Source: Terriglobia bacterium (GTDB lineage Bacteria > Acidobacteriota > Terriglobia > Terriglobales > Acidobacteriaceae). From it: a DNA stretch of 64,000 bases. Every line of letters starts with the position of its first letter. Position 1 is the first letter of the stretch. The DNA is taken from contig JAIQGK010000003.1 of assembly GCA_020072645.1 (NCBI GenBank), forward strand, positions 62,001 through 126,000. The letters run 5' to 3'. Under the pieces are notes generated by a model. That model had not been told where the DNA came from, searched no databases, and saw only the letters and a program-made list of their open reading frames with translations. Below are positions 27,025 through 35,291 of the stretch, in pieces. Both the position numbers and the translations under genes were made by a program.

Positions 27025-28622
27025 TACGGCTCAATCGCTTGTTTTAGAGTGGCTTTTACGCGAATGGCCTGAAGGCTGGAAGAGTCCCAGCCGCCACCAA
27101 GGGCTTTCACCAGACTCACAGAAGTGACCAGACGCTGGCCGAGGATCTGGGTGGCCAGGCGTTGGGCTTCCAGATAAGTCTCTTGAGCATTTATCACGTC
27201 AAGGTAGGTAACCAGGCCGCCGGTATATCGATCATTAGCGATCTGCAGCGCCCGTTGTGACGCGTTTACGGCCTGCTGCTGGGTTTCCGCAGCTTCAGCC
27301 AGCACGCTCAGCCCGGAAAGCGAGTCTTCCACTTCCGAGAAAGCCGTTAGCACGGTCTGCCGGTAATTTGCCACAGATGCGCCATATCCTGATTTGGCAA
27401 AATCCACTTCAGCGCGCCGGCGTCCGCCGCTCAGGACCGTTTCCGCCACGTTGGCGCCAAGCGCCCAGAAGCCCGTGGAAGCGCCAACGATGCTGCCGAG
27501 CGCGGTATTCTCGAACCCGCCTGCCGCAGAGAGATTGATGCCGGGATAGTAAGCGCTCTTGGCGACGCCAATCTGCGCGTTTTCGGCGGCCATCTGCCGT
27601 TCAGACTGAGCGATGTCCGGACGGCGCTCCAGAACATCTGATGGCACGCCGATTGGCACTACTGGCGGAGCCAAAGCCAGAGGCTTAACCGGCACACTGA
27701 AAGCCGAGGCAGGAACTCCGACCAAAGCAGCAATAGCGTGCTCAAATTGTGCCCGCTGCCGTCGCAAGAGCGTAGCCTGCGTGCGGGTGGAATTCAGCAG
27801 CGTTTCCTGCTGAGCGACGTCCAGCCCGGAAGCGATGCCGCCTGTATGGCGGTTTTGCACCAGCGTTAACGATTTGTTCTGATATTCCACGGACGAATTC
27901 ACGACCGCTATTTCAGCATCGAGTTCACGCAGTGAGAAGTAGTCAACTGCCAACTCTGAGGTAATCACCAGACGCACATTTTCCAGAGCGGCAGCGGACG
28001 CCTGATATGTGGCATTCGCGGACTCTACGCTTCGCCTTACACCGCCAAAAAGATCAGCTTCCCACGTAAGGTTGAAAGGAATCAGGAAATCGTTCGATGT
28101 CGTTGGAGCCGTCAAAGGAATACCAGTCGTGGTCGGCCTGCCGGCGGAATTCCGAGCGCGTTGGACAGCAACACCCGTATTCAGATGAGGGAACAATCCT
28201 GACTGAGTGATTCGGGCCGAAGCTCGCGCCTGTTCCAACTGGTAGTGAGCTACTTCTATAGTCTGGTTCGACTTGAGCGCCTGCGCTTCATACTGATCGA
28301 GTTCGCTGTCAGCGAACGTGGTCCACCAGTTGCCCTTGGGGATGGAGTCTTTGGGATCGGCGGCGCGCCATGGCGGCTGTTCCTTCCAGGCAGGAGCGGT
28401 TGCCACGTCAGGCCGGTGATAGTTGGGACCGACAGCACAGCCAACCAGGAAAAATAAGAAGGCTGCGCTGCTTAAAAAGAGAACACGTCTTTTTACAGGG
28501 GCTAAAGCCCAAGTCAATTTAAAGTTTTTACGGCACGACTGAAGTCGTGCCCTGACACTTGTCGCGTGACCATTGGGGTTTCCATCCATCTTTACAGCGA
28601 AGCGAACCAAACCAAGCCTCAC
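27024..28622 (-). CDS. RND efflux outer-membrane lipoprotein (TolC/NodT type)
   Basis: This outer-membrane channel subunit has a lipobox LVGC (Cys62), then GPNYHRPD and the paired helical TolC-like repeats, including the PDIAQSERQMAAENAQIGVAKSAYYP signature in the second half. The chosen GTG start overlaps the adaptor stop (GTGA) and has GGAG upstream. This leaves an unusually long 61-residue leader before the lipidated cysteine. Part of that leader is encoded by a palindromic repeat (28499-28551). No in-frame ATG, GTG or TTG occurs between the repeat and the lipobox. Confidence 0.85.
   Translation of the reverse strand: MRLGLVRFAVKMDGNPNGHATSVRARLQSCRKNFKLTWALAPVKRRVLFLSSAAFLFFLVGCAVGPNYHRPDVATAPAWKEQPPWRAADPKDSIPKGNWWTTFADSELDQYEAQALKSNQTIEVAHYQLEQARASARITQSGLFPHLNTGVAVQRARNSAGRPTTTGIPLTAPTTSNDFLIPFNLTWEADLFGGVRRSVESANATYQASAAALENVRLVITSELAVDYFSLRELDAEIAVVNSSVEYQNKSLTLVQNRHTGGIASGLDVAQQETLLNSTRTQATLLRRQRAQFEHAIAALVGVPASAFSVPVKPLALAPPVVPIGVPSDVLERRPDIAQSERQMAAENAQIGVAKSAYYPGINLSAAGGFENTALGSIVGASTGFWALGANVAETVLSGGRRRAEVDFAKSGYGASVANYRQTVLTAFSEVEDSLSGLSVLAEAAETQQQAVNASQRALQIANDRYTGGLVTYLDVINAQETYLEAQRLATQILGQRLVTSVSLVKALGGGWDSSSLQAIRVKATLKQAIEP
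28499..28551. repeat. REP-like double palindrome inside a coding sequence
   Basis: GGGCT-AA-AGCCC (28499-28510) is followed by GGCACGACT-GA-AGTCGTGCC (28532-28551). The paired palindromes resemble short interspersed intergenic repeats that I associate with acidobacterial genomes. Here the element is read in frame as part of the leader of the efflux lipoprotein. Confidence 0.65.
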
Positions 28623-29839
28623 GATTTCGCTCCGCCTCCAGCACCGGCTTTGATGTTGACTTCCTGCCCTTCCTCCAGGGAGTCCGCCGGATTCACCACA
28701 ATCTGGTCGTTAGGATCGAGCCCGTCAAGAATTTCGACCTTTATACCGTAGTCGCGGCCAATGTTGATGGCCTTAAGATGGACTTTATGATCGGAGCCCA
28801 CAACGGCCACGCGGGGACCTTCCGACCGAAAAAGCAACGCATTCACGGGAATCGACAAGCGGGTGATCTGCACAGGGACGGCGAAATGGACTTCCGCATA
28901 TGAGCCGGGCAGGAGGTGTCCATCGGGATTAGGCACATCAATTTCGGTAAGCAGGGTGCGCGTCGCCGGGTCAATGGCATCCGCAGTGCGTACCACTTTA
29001 CCGGTAAACTTCTGGCCCGGATATTCGTGCAGCTCAATATAAGCCGGAAGCCCCGCGTGGATGGATGGCGCATTGTTTTGCGGCACACTGACAAAGACGC
29101 GCAAAGGATCAAACTGCGCGACGTCGAACAATTCCTTGCCGGTGCCGGAACTCCCCGCGGTGATCAGTGCGCCAACATCAGTATTGCGGCGGGTGATCAC
29201 GCCGGAAATCGGCGAGTAAACATGCTTGAAAGATTCAAGCTGCTGCAAGCGCCGGACATTGGCCTCTGCCGCGGCATTATTGGCTATGGCTTGCGTATAA
29301 GCGCTGGACTGCTGGTCTGATTCCTGTTGTGAGACAGAATCAGTCTTGCGCAGGTTGATCCAGCGTTCGGCTGTGGATTTGGCCAACTGCAACTGCGCCA
29401 CGGTTTGTTGCTGCGCGGCCTTGGCCTGAGAAAGCTCCTGGTCAATTTCCGGGGTATCGATTTCCGCCAGCAGCTCGCCTTTCTTTACGTGGCTGCCAAT
29501 GTCCTTGTTCCAGCGCAGCAGATAGCCATTGGTACGGGCATAGATTGCTGATTCAACATAGGCCTGGAGTTGCGCGGGCAAAACCAGTTGGTCAGCAGCA
29601 GGCTCAGCACTTGGTTTGATCACGCCGACAGTTGGTATGGCCAGCCGCTCCGTCTCCTTGGCCAGCGCTCCACGCTCCGTGACCCGGCGCGCCAGTGCAA
29701 GGGCTCCGGCCACAATCAGAATCCCCAGCACAATTATGGCAAACAGGCCGCTCTTTTTGGCTTGGCGAGCCTGATCTTTCGCCGGTGAAGCGCTGTTACT
29801 TGCCGGTCCCGAATTTCTCTGTTCCGTGAGCTGTGTCAT
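28619..29839 (-). CDS. RND efflux periplasmic adaptor (membrane fusion protein)
   Basis: The 406-residue HlyD/AcrA-type adaptor has one N-terminal membrane anchor (IIVLGILIVAGALALA, about residues 34-49). A lipoyl half-motif follows, with KGELLAEIDTPEI, then an alpha-hairpin, then the second half with SPISGVITRRNTDVGALI, and beta-barrel and membrane-proximal domains (VFVSVPQNNA, GSYAEVHF). It bridges the pump and the outer-membrane channel. It starts nine bases after the pump gene ends and its stop overlaps the next start. Confidence 0.92.
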   Translation of the reverse strand: MTQLTEQRNSGPASNSASPAKDQARQAKKSGLFAIIVLGILIVAGALALARRVTERGALAKETERLAIPTVGVIKPSAEPAADQLVLPAQLQAYVESAIYARTNGYLLRWNKDIGSHVKKGELLAEIDTPEIDQELSQAKAAQQQTVAQLQLAKSTAERWINLRKTDSVSQQESDQQSSAYTQAIANNAAAEANVRRLQQLESFKHVYSPISGVITRRNTDVGALITAGSSGTGKELFDVAQFDPLRVFVSVPQNNAPSIHAGLPAYIELHEYPGQKFTGKVVRTADAIDPATRTLLTEIDVPNPDGHLLPGSYAEVHFAVPVQITRLSIPVNALLFRSEGPRVAVVGSDHKVHLKAINIGRDYGIKVEILDGLDPNDQIVVNPADSLEEGQEVNIKAGAGGGAKS

Positions 29840-29848
29840 AAGTCAGTT

Positions 29849-32800
29849 TTATGTCCTGGAATAAACTTCCTGCTGGGACTCAGCTTTCTTCGCTGCTTTG
29901 GCTTCTCTGCGTCCGTGCATCATGCTGAAAATTACCGGCACAAACAGCAGGGTCGCTACGGTCGCAAAAATTAACCCGCCGATCACTGCCCGGCCCAGTG
30001 GGGCATTCTGCTCGCCGCCTTCGCCCATTCCCAATGCCATCGGCACCATGCCGATAATCATCGCCAGGGCTGTCATGATCACTGGGCGCATGCGTGTATA
30101 ACCTGCTTCCAGCGCGGCGTCCCAGGCGCTCAGGCCTTCCTGCATTCGTTCGCGCGCGAAGGAGATGACCAGGATACTGTTTGCCGTGGCCACGCCCATG
30201 CACATAACCGAGCCGGTAAGCGACGGCACGTTAAGCGTGGTATGAGTCAACAATAGCATCCAGACAATTCCCGCCAGCGCGCCCGGCAGAGCCGTGATAA
30301 TAATGAACGGATCAAGCCATGACTGGAAGTTGACCACGATCAGCAGGTAAACCAGCATGATCGACATGACCAGGCCCAGGGCCAAGCCGGCGAATGAGCT
30401 GCTCATGGTCTCCACCTGTCCGCGCATTTCAATTCGCGAGCCACGCGGCAACTTTTTTTCAAAACTGGCGACGATCTTGCGTGTGTCGCGCGCCACGCCG
30501 CCCAGATCGCGTCCCTGCACGCTGGTATACACATCGATTACTGGTTGGATATTGTAATGAGAGATCACAGCCGGGGTCACAGCGGGAGAGACGGTGGCCA
30601 GGTTTGCCAGCACCTGGGGCGAAGGCGCTCCGGGTGCCGCAATAGGCGTATCCATCAGCGCCTGAAGCGAGTCAATGCGGTACTCCGGCGTTTGTACCGC
30701 CACGTTGTAAGTTACGCCGTTTTCCCGGTTGAGCCAGAAGGTAGGCGCTGTTTGAAAGCTGCCGCTCAATGAGACCAGCAGGTTCTGCGCCACGTCCCGC
30801 TGCTGCAGGCCAACCTGCTGGGCACGCGTGCGGTCCACATTCAGGCGCAATGCAGGCGAGTTCATAAGCTGCTGCACATGCACGTCTGCCGCGCCGGGAA
30901 CATGGCGAAGCTGGTTGGCCAGTTCCTGCGCTAGTTGGTAATTCTGCGCCTGGTTCTTACCGACAATCTGAATATCAATAGGTGACGGCAGTCCGAAATT
31001 CAGGATCTGGCTGACGATATCAGCGGGCTGGAAAAAAAATTCCACGCCGGGGAACTGCTTTGGCAGCTCTTCGCGCAGCTGCTTAACATAGCCTGCAGTG
31101 GGATGGTGGTGCTCCTGGTTCAGCGAAAACAGGATCTCCGCGTCCGACGTGCCAATGCTCCCGGCGGTGGAGTATGTGTTGTTGATAGAACTGTAGGGCA
31201 GGCCGATATTATCGAGCACCGTGACCAGTTCTTGCCGGGGAATGCGGCTGCGGACATAGTTCTCCACTTCGTCGCACAGGCGGGCGGTTTCTTCAATTCT
31301 GAGGCCGGCGCGTCCGCGCACGTGCATGCGAAAGATGCCGGCATCGACGTCAGGAAAAAAATCCTGCCCCAGGAAAAAGACCAGCCCGGTGGACAAGATG
31401 CAGAAGGCCAGGAAGCAGCTCACAAAAATTGTGCGGTGTTGCATGGCCGAGAGCAGGGTGCCGTGATAAGCCTCGCGCAGGCGATCAAAACGGCGTTCAA
31501 AGCCGATCTGGAAATTCTTGAATGGCGCCATGATGCCGCGCCCCGGCTTGAACCTGTCTTCATGCTCATGGCCGCGCAAAAGATACATCACCATTGTGGG
31601 GACCAGCGTTCGCGAAAGCAGGTAAGAGGCCAGCATGGCGAAGACTACGGCTTCCGCCAGCGGCACGAACAGGAACTTGGCCACGCCGGTGAGGAAGAAC
31701 ATGGGCACAAACACAATGCAGATGCAGAGCGTGGAAACGAACGCCGGGACGGCGATCTGCGAAGCGCCATCCAGAATGGCCGCCGTGAGCGGCTTACCCA
31801 TGGCCAGATGACGGTCAATATTCTCAATCGTGACCGTGGCGTCATCCACCAGGATACCGACGGCAAGCGCCAGCCCTCCCAAGGTCATGATATTCAAGCT
31901 CTGCCCCAGGGCGCTGAGGACAATGATCGAGCAGAGAATCGAAAGAGGAATTGAGATGGCGATAATCAAGGTGCTGCGCCAGTTTCCCAGGAACAGCAGG
32001 ATCATGGCCGCAGTAAGGCACGCAGCGATCAAAGCTTCGCGCAACACGCCGTCAATTGAGGCGCGCACGAAGAGAGACTGATCAAAAAGCGCTTTCATAT
32101 CCACGCCGTCCGGCAGTGTGGAGGCTTCGCGCTTCAACGTTTCCTTGATGTTTTTGACGATATCCAGGGTAGATGCGCCGCCATTTTTCATGATGGTCAG
32201 CAGCGTGCCGCGAATGCCGTCCTGGCGGACAATGTTGGTCTGAGGGGAAAATCCGTCGCGGACGTGGGCCACATCGCGAAGATACGTGGTGGTTCCGTTC
32301 TGCGTTTTGATAGGAAGAGCGTTGATTTCGGCAATCGTGTCCGGACTGCCATTCATAGAGACCTGGTATTGCAACGGGCCGATTTTCGCCGTGCCCGAAG
32401 GCAGAATCAGGTTCTGCGCGCTAATGGCATTCACCACGTCGACCGGCGTCAGCCTTTTGGCCTGCATGGCGGCGGTATCGATATCCACGGCCACCACGCG
32501 CTGCTTGCCGCCATATGGAAAGGGAATGGCGGCGCCGGGAATCGTGGTCATTTGCGGGCGGATGAAGTTCAGGGAGAGGTCATTCAGCGCCTGCTCCGGA
32601 AGGTTCTTGCTGCTGATGCCGACCTGCACAATGGGAACGCTTGACGCAGAATAAACAATGATCAGTGGGGGATTGGTTCCCTGCGGCAGGTTCCGCACCG
32701 CTGTTTGCGAAATGGCGGTAACTTGTGAGAGCGCAGTCTGTAAATTGGCCGTGGGATGAAAGAAAATCTTGGTGATGGCACGGCCGTCCATGGCCTGCGT

Positions 32801-33046
32801 TTCAGTATGTTCAATGTCATTTACGATCGTCGTCAGTCCGCGCTCCGTATTGCTCACAATGCGGTCCGCCATTTCCTGTGCTGACAAGCCCTGGAATTGC
32901 CAGATGACGCTGATAACGGGAATATTGATGTCAGGAAAGATATCGACCGGCGTGCGGATGATGACGATGGGGCTTAAGATCAAAATCAAAAGCGCCATCA
33001 CAACGAATGTATAAGGCCTCTGTAACGCGAGGCGAACAATCCACAT
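29849..33046 (-). CDS. RND efflux inner-membrane pump (HAE1-like)
   Basis: This 1065-residue proton-driven transporter has full RND length, with 12 membrane helices and two large periplasmic loops. The N-terminus VDIFPDINIPVI and helix 4 GLALAVGILVDDATVTIEN with the proton-relay aspartate pair are intact. It resembles hydrophobic/amphiphilic (drug, solvent) exporters more than metal pumps. It is the first gene of a four-gene minus-strand operon. A -10-like TATAAT lies within an inverted repeat about 110 bp upstream. Confidence 0.93.
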   Translation of the reverse strand: MWIVRLALQRPYTFVVMALLILILSPIVIIRTPVDIFPDINIPVISVIWQFQGLSAQEMADRIVSNTERGLTTIVNDIEHTETQAMDGRAITKIFFHPTANLQTALSQVTAISQTAVRNLPQGTNPPLIIVYSASSVPIVQVGISSKNLPEQALNDLSLNFIRPQMTTIPGAAIPFPYGGKQRVVAVDIDTAAMQAKRLTPVDVVNAISAQNLILPSGTAKIGPLQYQVSMNGSPDTIAEINALPIKTQNGTTTYLRDVAHVRDGFSPQTNIVRQDGIRGTLLTIMKNGGASTLDIVKNIKETLKREASTLPDGVDMKALFDQSLFVRASIDGVLREALIAACLTAAMILLFLGNWRSTLIIAISIPLSILCSIIVLSALGQSLNIMTLGGLALAVGILVDDATVTIENIDRHLAMGKPLTAAILDGASQIAVPAFVSTLCICIVFVPMFFLTGVAKFLFVPLAEAVVFAMLASYLLSRTLVPTMVMYLLRGHEHEDRFKPGRGIMAPFKNFQIGFERRFDRLREAYHGTLLSAMQHRTIFVSCFLAFCILSTGLVFFLGQDFFPDVDAGIFRMHVRGRAGLRIEETARLCDEVENYVRSRIPRQELVTVLDNIGLPYSSINNTYSTAGSIGTSDAEILFSLNQEHHHPTAGYVKQLREELPKQFPGVEFFFQPADIVSQILNFGLPSPIDIQIVGKNQAQNYQLAQELANQLRHVPGAADVHVQQLMNSPALRLNVDRTRAQQVGLQQRDVAQNLLVSLSGSFQTAPTFWLNRENGVTYNVAVQTPEYRIDSLQALMDTPIAAPGAPSPQVLANLATVSPAVTPAVISHYNIQPVIDVYTSVQGRDLGGVARDTRKIVASFEKKLPRGSRIEMRGQVETMSSSFAGLALGLVMSIMLVYLLIVVNFQSWLDPFIIITALPGALAGIVWMLLLTHTTLNVPSLTGSVMCMGVATANSILVISFARERMQEGLSAWDAALEAGYTRMRPVIMTALAMIIGMVPMALGMGEGGEQNAPLGRAVIGGLIFATVATLLFVPVIFSMMHGRREAKAAKKAESQQEVYSRT

Positions 33047-33073
33047 CTGGCTAGTCCTTTGGGAAGGGCGGCG

Positions 33074-33091
33074 CTCAACGTTTAAGTTGAG
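33074..33091. promoter_or_regulatory. inverted repeat upstream of the RND operon (proximal)
   Basis: CTCAAC and GTTGAG form a perfect 6-bp inverted repeat with a 6-base spacer, 28-45 bp before the pump start codon. It could be an operator or a leader hairpin. No regulator gene is adjacent. Confidence 0.4.
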
Positions 33092-33152
33092 TCACCAAAC
33101 CGCAGCCAAAACATATCTATGTTGACGTTAAAAATGATAGGGGAGATTCAAA

Positions 33153-33172
33153 CATTGATTATATTATCAATG
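33153..33172 (-). promoter_or_regulatory. probable promoter/operator of the RND operon
   Basis: CATTGAT and ATCAATG form a perfect 7-bp inverted repeat around a 6-base AT spacer. On the minus strand the repeat contains a consensus TATAAT (33163-33158), about 110 bp before the pump start. No good -35 hexamer was found at standard spacing. An operator over the -10 element fits a MarR- or TetR-type repressor. Confidence 0.5.
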
Positions 33173-33257
33173 CGAAAATCGCTTTGCTGAAGTTTCGCGA
33201 AGTTTGCGTTAACAGTTCTTTACCCACCTGCATATACATCGCCCCGTTCGCGCGTTT

Positions 33258-33974
33258 TCAGCTCTCGCCGTATACAGGAATCGCCGCGCCGTGTATTAAC
33301 TTTGCTTCCGGACTGCACAGGAACAGGACGACTTGAGCGATCTCTTCCGGCTTGGGCCACTTGGAAAAATCAGTCGTTGGCATCGCTTTGCGATTCGGTT
33401 CGGTGTCAATGATGCTGGGCAGAACGGAATTCACGCGAACGCCCGTGCCTTTCACGTCCTGGGCCAGGCAATCGAATAGCGCGAGAGCAGCGGCCTTGGA
33501 TGCCGCATAGGCTCCGGCGCTGGCGGCATGGTCCAGCGCGGCTTTTGAGGCGATGTTTACGATTGAACCGCTCTTCTGCTTCAGCATTGCCGGGACTACA
33601 GTGCGGGCCAGGTTAAAGCCGGCATGAAGGTTCAAAGTCAGCATGAGCTGATAAGTCCTGGGGTCGGTCTCCCAAACCGTTTTTCCGCCGGCATAGCCTC
33701 CAATGGCGTTGACCAAAATATCGAGATGGCCATGCCTCGCTGTGATGCCATCCACCAGCCCGCGACAGGCGGATTCGTCGGTTGCATCCAGCGGCAGAAG
33801 TTCCAGGTGAGCATGCGGGCCCACGGCGTCGCGGAGCGCGTCCGCCTCGTCCTTCACAATATAGGTGGCAATCACGGATGCGCCTTCATGAAGCAGCGCG
33901 AGCGTCACCGCGCGCCCCAGTCCTCCGGTACCGCCGGTGACGAGAGCTACTTTGCCGCTGAATTTACTGGTCAT
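33258..33974 (-). CDS. short-chain dehydrogenase/reductase
   Basis: This classical SDR of 238 residues has the TGGTGGLG cofactor loop near the N-terminus, a VNAIGG (NAG-like) segment in mid-protein, and the catalytic Ser and Tyr-x3-Lys (IASKAAL, then YAASKAA). It is probably NAD(P)-dependent; the substrate is unknown. ATG 33974 is chosen over ATG 33986 because a GGAGG site lies six bases before it and the first four residues of the longer form match nothing. It is divergent from vapB across an inverted repeat. Confidence 0.85.
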   Translation of the reverse strand: MTSKFSGKVALVTGGTGGLGRAVTLALLHEGASVIATYIVKDEADALRDAVGPHAHLELLPLDATDESACRGLVDGITARHGHLDILVNAIGGYAGGKTVWETDPRTYQLMLTLNLHAGFNLARTVVPAMLKQKSGSIVNIASKAALDHAASAGAYAASKAAALALFDCLAQDVKGTGVRVNSVLPSIIDTEPNRKAMPTTDFSKWPKPEEIAQVVLFLCSPEAKLIHGAAIPVYGES

Positions 33975-33997
33975 GAATGCCTCCATTCTCTAGATTT

Positions 33998-34027
33998 TAC
34001 ACTTTTATCCACACATCTAAAAGTGTA
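33998..34027. promoter_or_regulatory. 10-bp inverted repeat, candidate VapB operator
   Basis: TACACTTTTA (33998-34007) and TAAAAGTGTA (34018-34027) are perfect reverse complements separated by ten bases. The element lies about 28 bp before vapB and 24 bp before the divergent SDR. Palindromes of this kind are typical targets of VapBC autoregulation. Confidence 0.6.
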
Positions 34028-34054
34028 GAATGACTCTTGGTTAAAAGGAATTTT

Positions 34055-34267
34055 ATGCCAACAAATCTTGCCATTGACGACAGTCTGATCGCGGAAGCCC
34101 AGAAGGTCGGACATCATCGGACAAAAAAGGAAGCAGTAACTGCAGCGCTCGACGAATACATCAGAAAAAGGAAAAAGTTAGATGTCCTTGAGATGTTTGG
34201 AAAAATCGATTACGACGAAGACTATGACTATAAGCTTGAGCGTGATCGGAAACCCAAACGGCGATGA
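34055..34267 (+). CDS. vapB: VapB-family antitoxin
   Basis: The 70-residue protein starts MPTNLAIDDSLI and continues with HHRTKKEAVTAALDEYIRKR, the ribbon-helix-helix pattern of VapB (pfam09957-type) antitoxins. The acidic then basic C-terminal tail is the part that would wrap the toxin. ATG 34055 has AAGGAA before it and is preferred over a TTG 18 bases upstream. It overlaps vapC by ATGA. It would bind and neutralise VapC and repress its own promoter. Confidence 0.88.
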   Translation: MPTNLAIDDSLIAEAQKVGHHRTKKEAVTAALDEYIRKRKKLDVLEMFGKIDYDEDYDYKLERDRKPKRR

Positions 34268-34689
34268 ACGTCTTGGTCGATACCTCCGTATGGTCATTGG
34301 CTTTTCGCCGCAAGCCTGAAGATCTAAATGCGGCCGAACAAACTCTTGTCCAAGAGTTGCGTCACTTGGTTCAAGAAGATCGTGCCCAACTGCTTGGAGT
34401 AGTGCGCCAGGAAGTGCTTTCCGGCATTAAGAATCACCATCAGTTCGAAAAGTTACGGCAGGTTCTACGTCCGTTCCCGGACGAACCTTTGGACATAGAA
34501 GATTATGAGCGTGCCGCAGATGCCAGTAATCGCTGTCGCGCAAAAGGAATTGCTATGTCGGCTGTGGACGCGTTGCTGTGTGCCGTAGCTCTGCACAAAG
34601 ACTTGTTGATCTTTACTACAGATCCCGACTTTAAGCATTATTCGCGGGTATTGCCACTTAAATTGCACCCCAACGGCCGGACAAATTAG
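34264..34689 (+). CDS. vapC: VapC-family PIN-domain toxin
   Basis: This 141-residue PIN ribonuclease starts MNVLVDTSVWS, giving the first acidic residue (D6). A glutamate in VRQEVLSG and two aspartates in SAVDALLCA and FTTDPDF complete the metal-binding set. Members cleave tRNA or rRNA when freed from the antitoxin. All key acidic residues appear intact, so the toxin should be active. It is translationally coupled to vapB. Confidence 0.9.
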   Translation: MNVLVDTSVWSLAFRRKPEDLNAAEQTLVQELRHLVQEDRAQLLGVVRQEVLSGIKNHHQFEKLRQVLRPFPDEPLDIEDYERAADASNRCRAKGIAMSAVDALLCAVALHKDLLIFTTDPDFKHYSRVLPLKLHPNGRTN

Positions 34690-34747
34690 ATCTCCCCTGA
34701 ATCCAGACCTGTTCGGTCTTGTATTCCTCCAGCCCAAGCGATAAAAT

Positions 34748-34764
34748 AATACTGGATTGGTATT
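34748..34764. promoter_or_regulatory. candidate Rrf2 operator upstream of the suf operon
   Basis: AATAC (34748-34752) and GTATT (34760-34764) form a 5-bp inverted repeat around TGGATTG, in an AT-rich stretch 42-58 bp before the rrf2 start. Position and AT-rich dyad fit an autoregulatory Rrf2-family site. The match is short. Confidence 0.4.
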
Positions 34765-34805
34765 GTATTCAGCTGCTGGTTCATGTGGGTGCGCAGAAGA
34801 ACCCG

Positions 34806-35291
34806 ATGTTCAGACTTAACAAGTTGACGGATTACGGCATTGTGCTGATGGCGCACGTAGCGCGCAGCCCAGAAGAGACGCCGCATACTGCCCGCAGCCT
34901 GGCCAAAGAGACCCGGTTGCCGCTGCCGACGGTCGGCAAGCTGTTGCGGCAGCTTTCTGAGCACGGGCTTTTGAGCTCGCATCGCGGGGTAAACGGCGGA
35001 TACAACCTGGCCCGTGAAGCCCGTTCCATTAACGTCGCCGAGATCATTCTGGCCCTGGAAGGGCCCATTGGTTTTACCGAATGCAGCGTGGTCAAGGGTC
35101 TATGCAACATGGAGCGCTCATGCGCCATTATGAGCAACTCGCAGATTATTGGCGACGCCCTGCGCGACGCGCTGGAGCACGTGACTTTGTCTGACCTGAA
35201 CCATGAGATGGCGCACCATGAGCGCAAGCACGAACATGAATTAGTTGCATCCATTAAGCCCGCGACCAGCGTTGCGGAAGGAGTGAGATGA
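34806..35291 (+). CDS. Rrf2-family iron-sulfur regulator of the suf operon
   Basis: This is a 161-residue winged-helix regulator. The N-terminus [15 protein letters not shown] and the [19 protein letters not shown] helix-turn-helix are classical Rrf2. Three cysteines, C93, C100 and C106, match the IscR/SufR cluster ligands in order and nearly in spacing, so the protein probably senses Fe-S status. ATG 34806 is chosen because it gives the family N-terminus; a longer in-frame start at 34719 adds 29 residues with no match. It overlaps sufB by ATGA and probably represses the operon. Confidence 0.88.
   Translation: MFRLNKLTDYGIVLMAHVARSPEETPHTARSLAKETRLPLPTVGKLLRQLSEHGLLSSHRGVNGGYNLAREARSINVAEIILALEGPIGFTECSVVKGLCNMERSCAIMSNSQIIGDALRDALEHVTLSDLNHEMAHHERKHEHELVASIKPATSVAEGVR

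Noticed and set aside
31103-31954. Long plus-strand open frame (283 codons) within the RND pump gene
   Set aside because: It is antisense to a clearly conserved pump gene and has no domain or ribosome-binding site; such frames arise from GC-rich codon bias.
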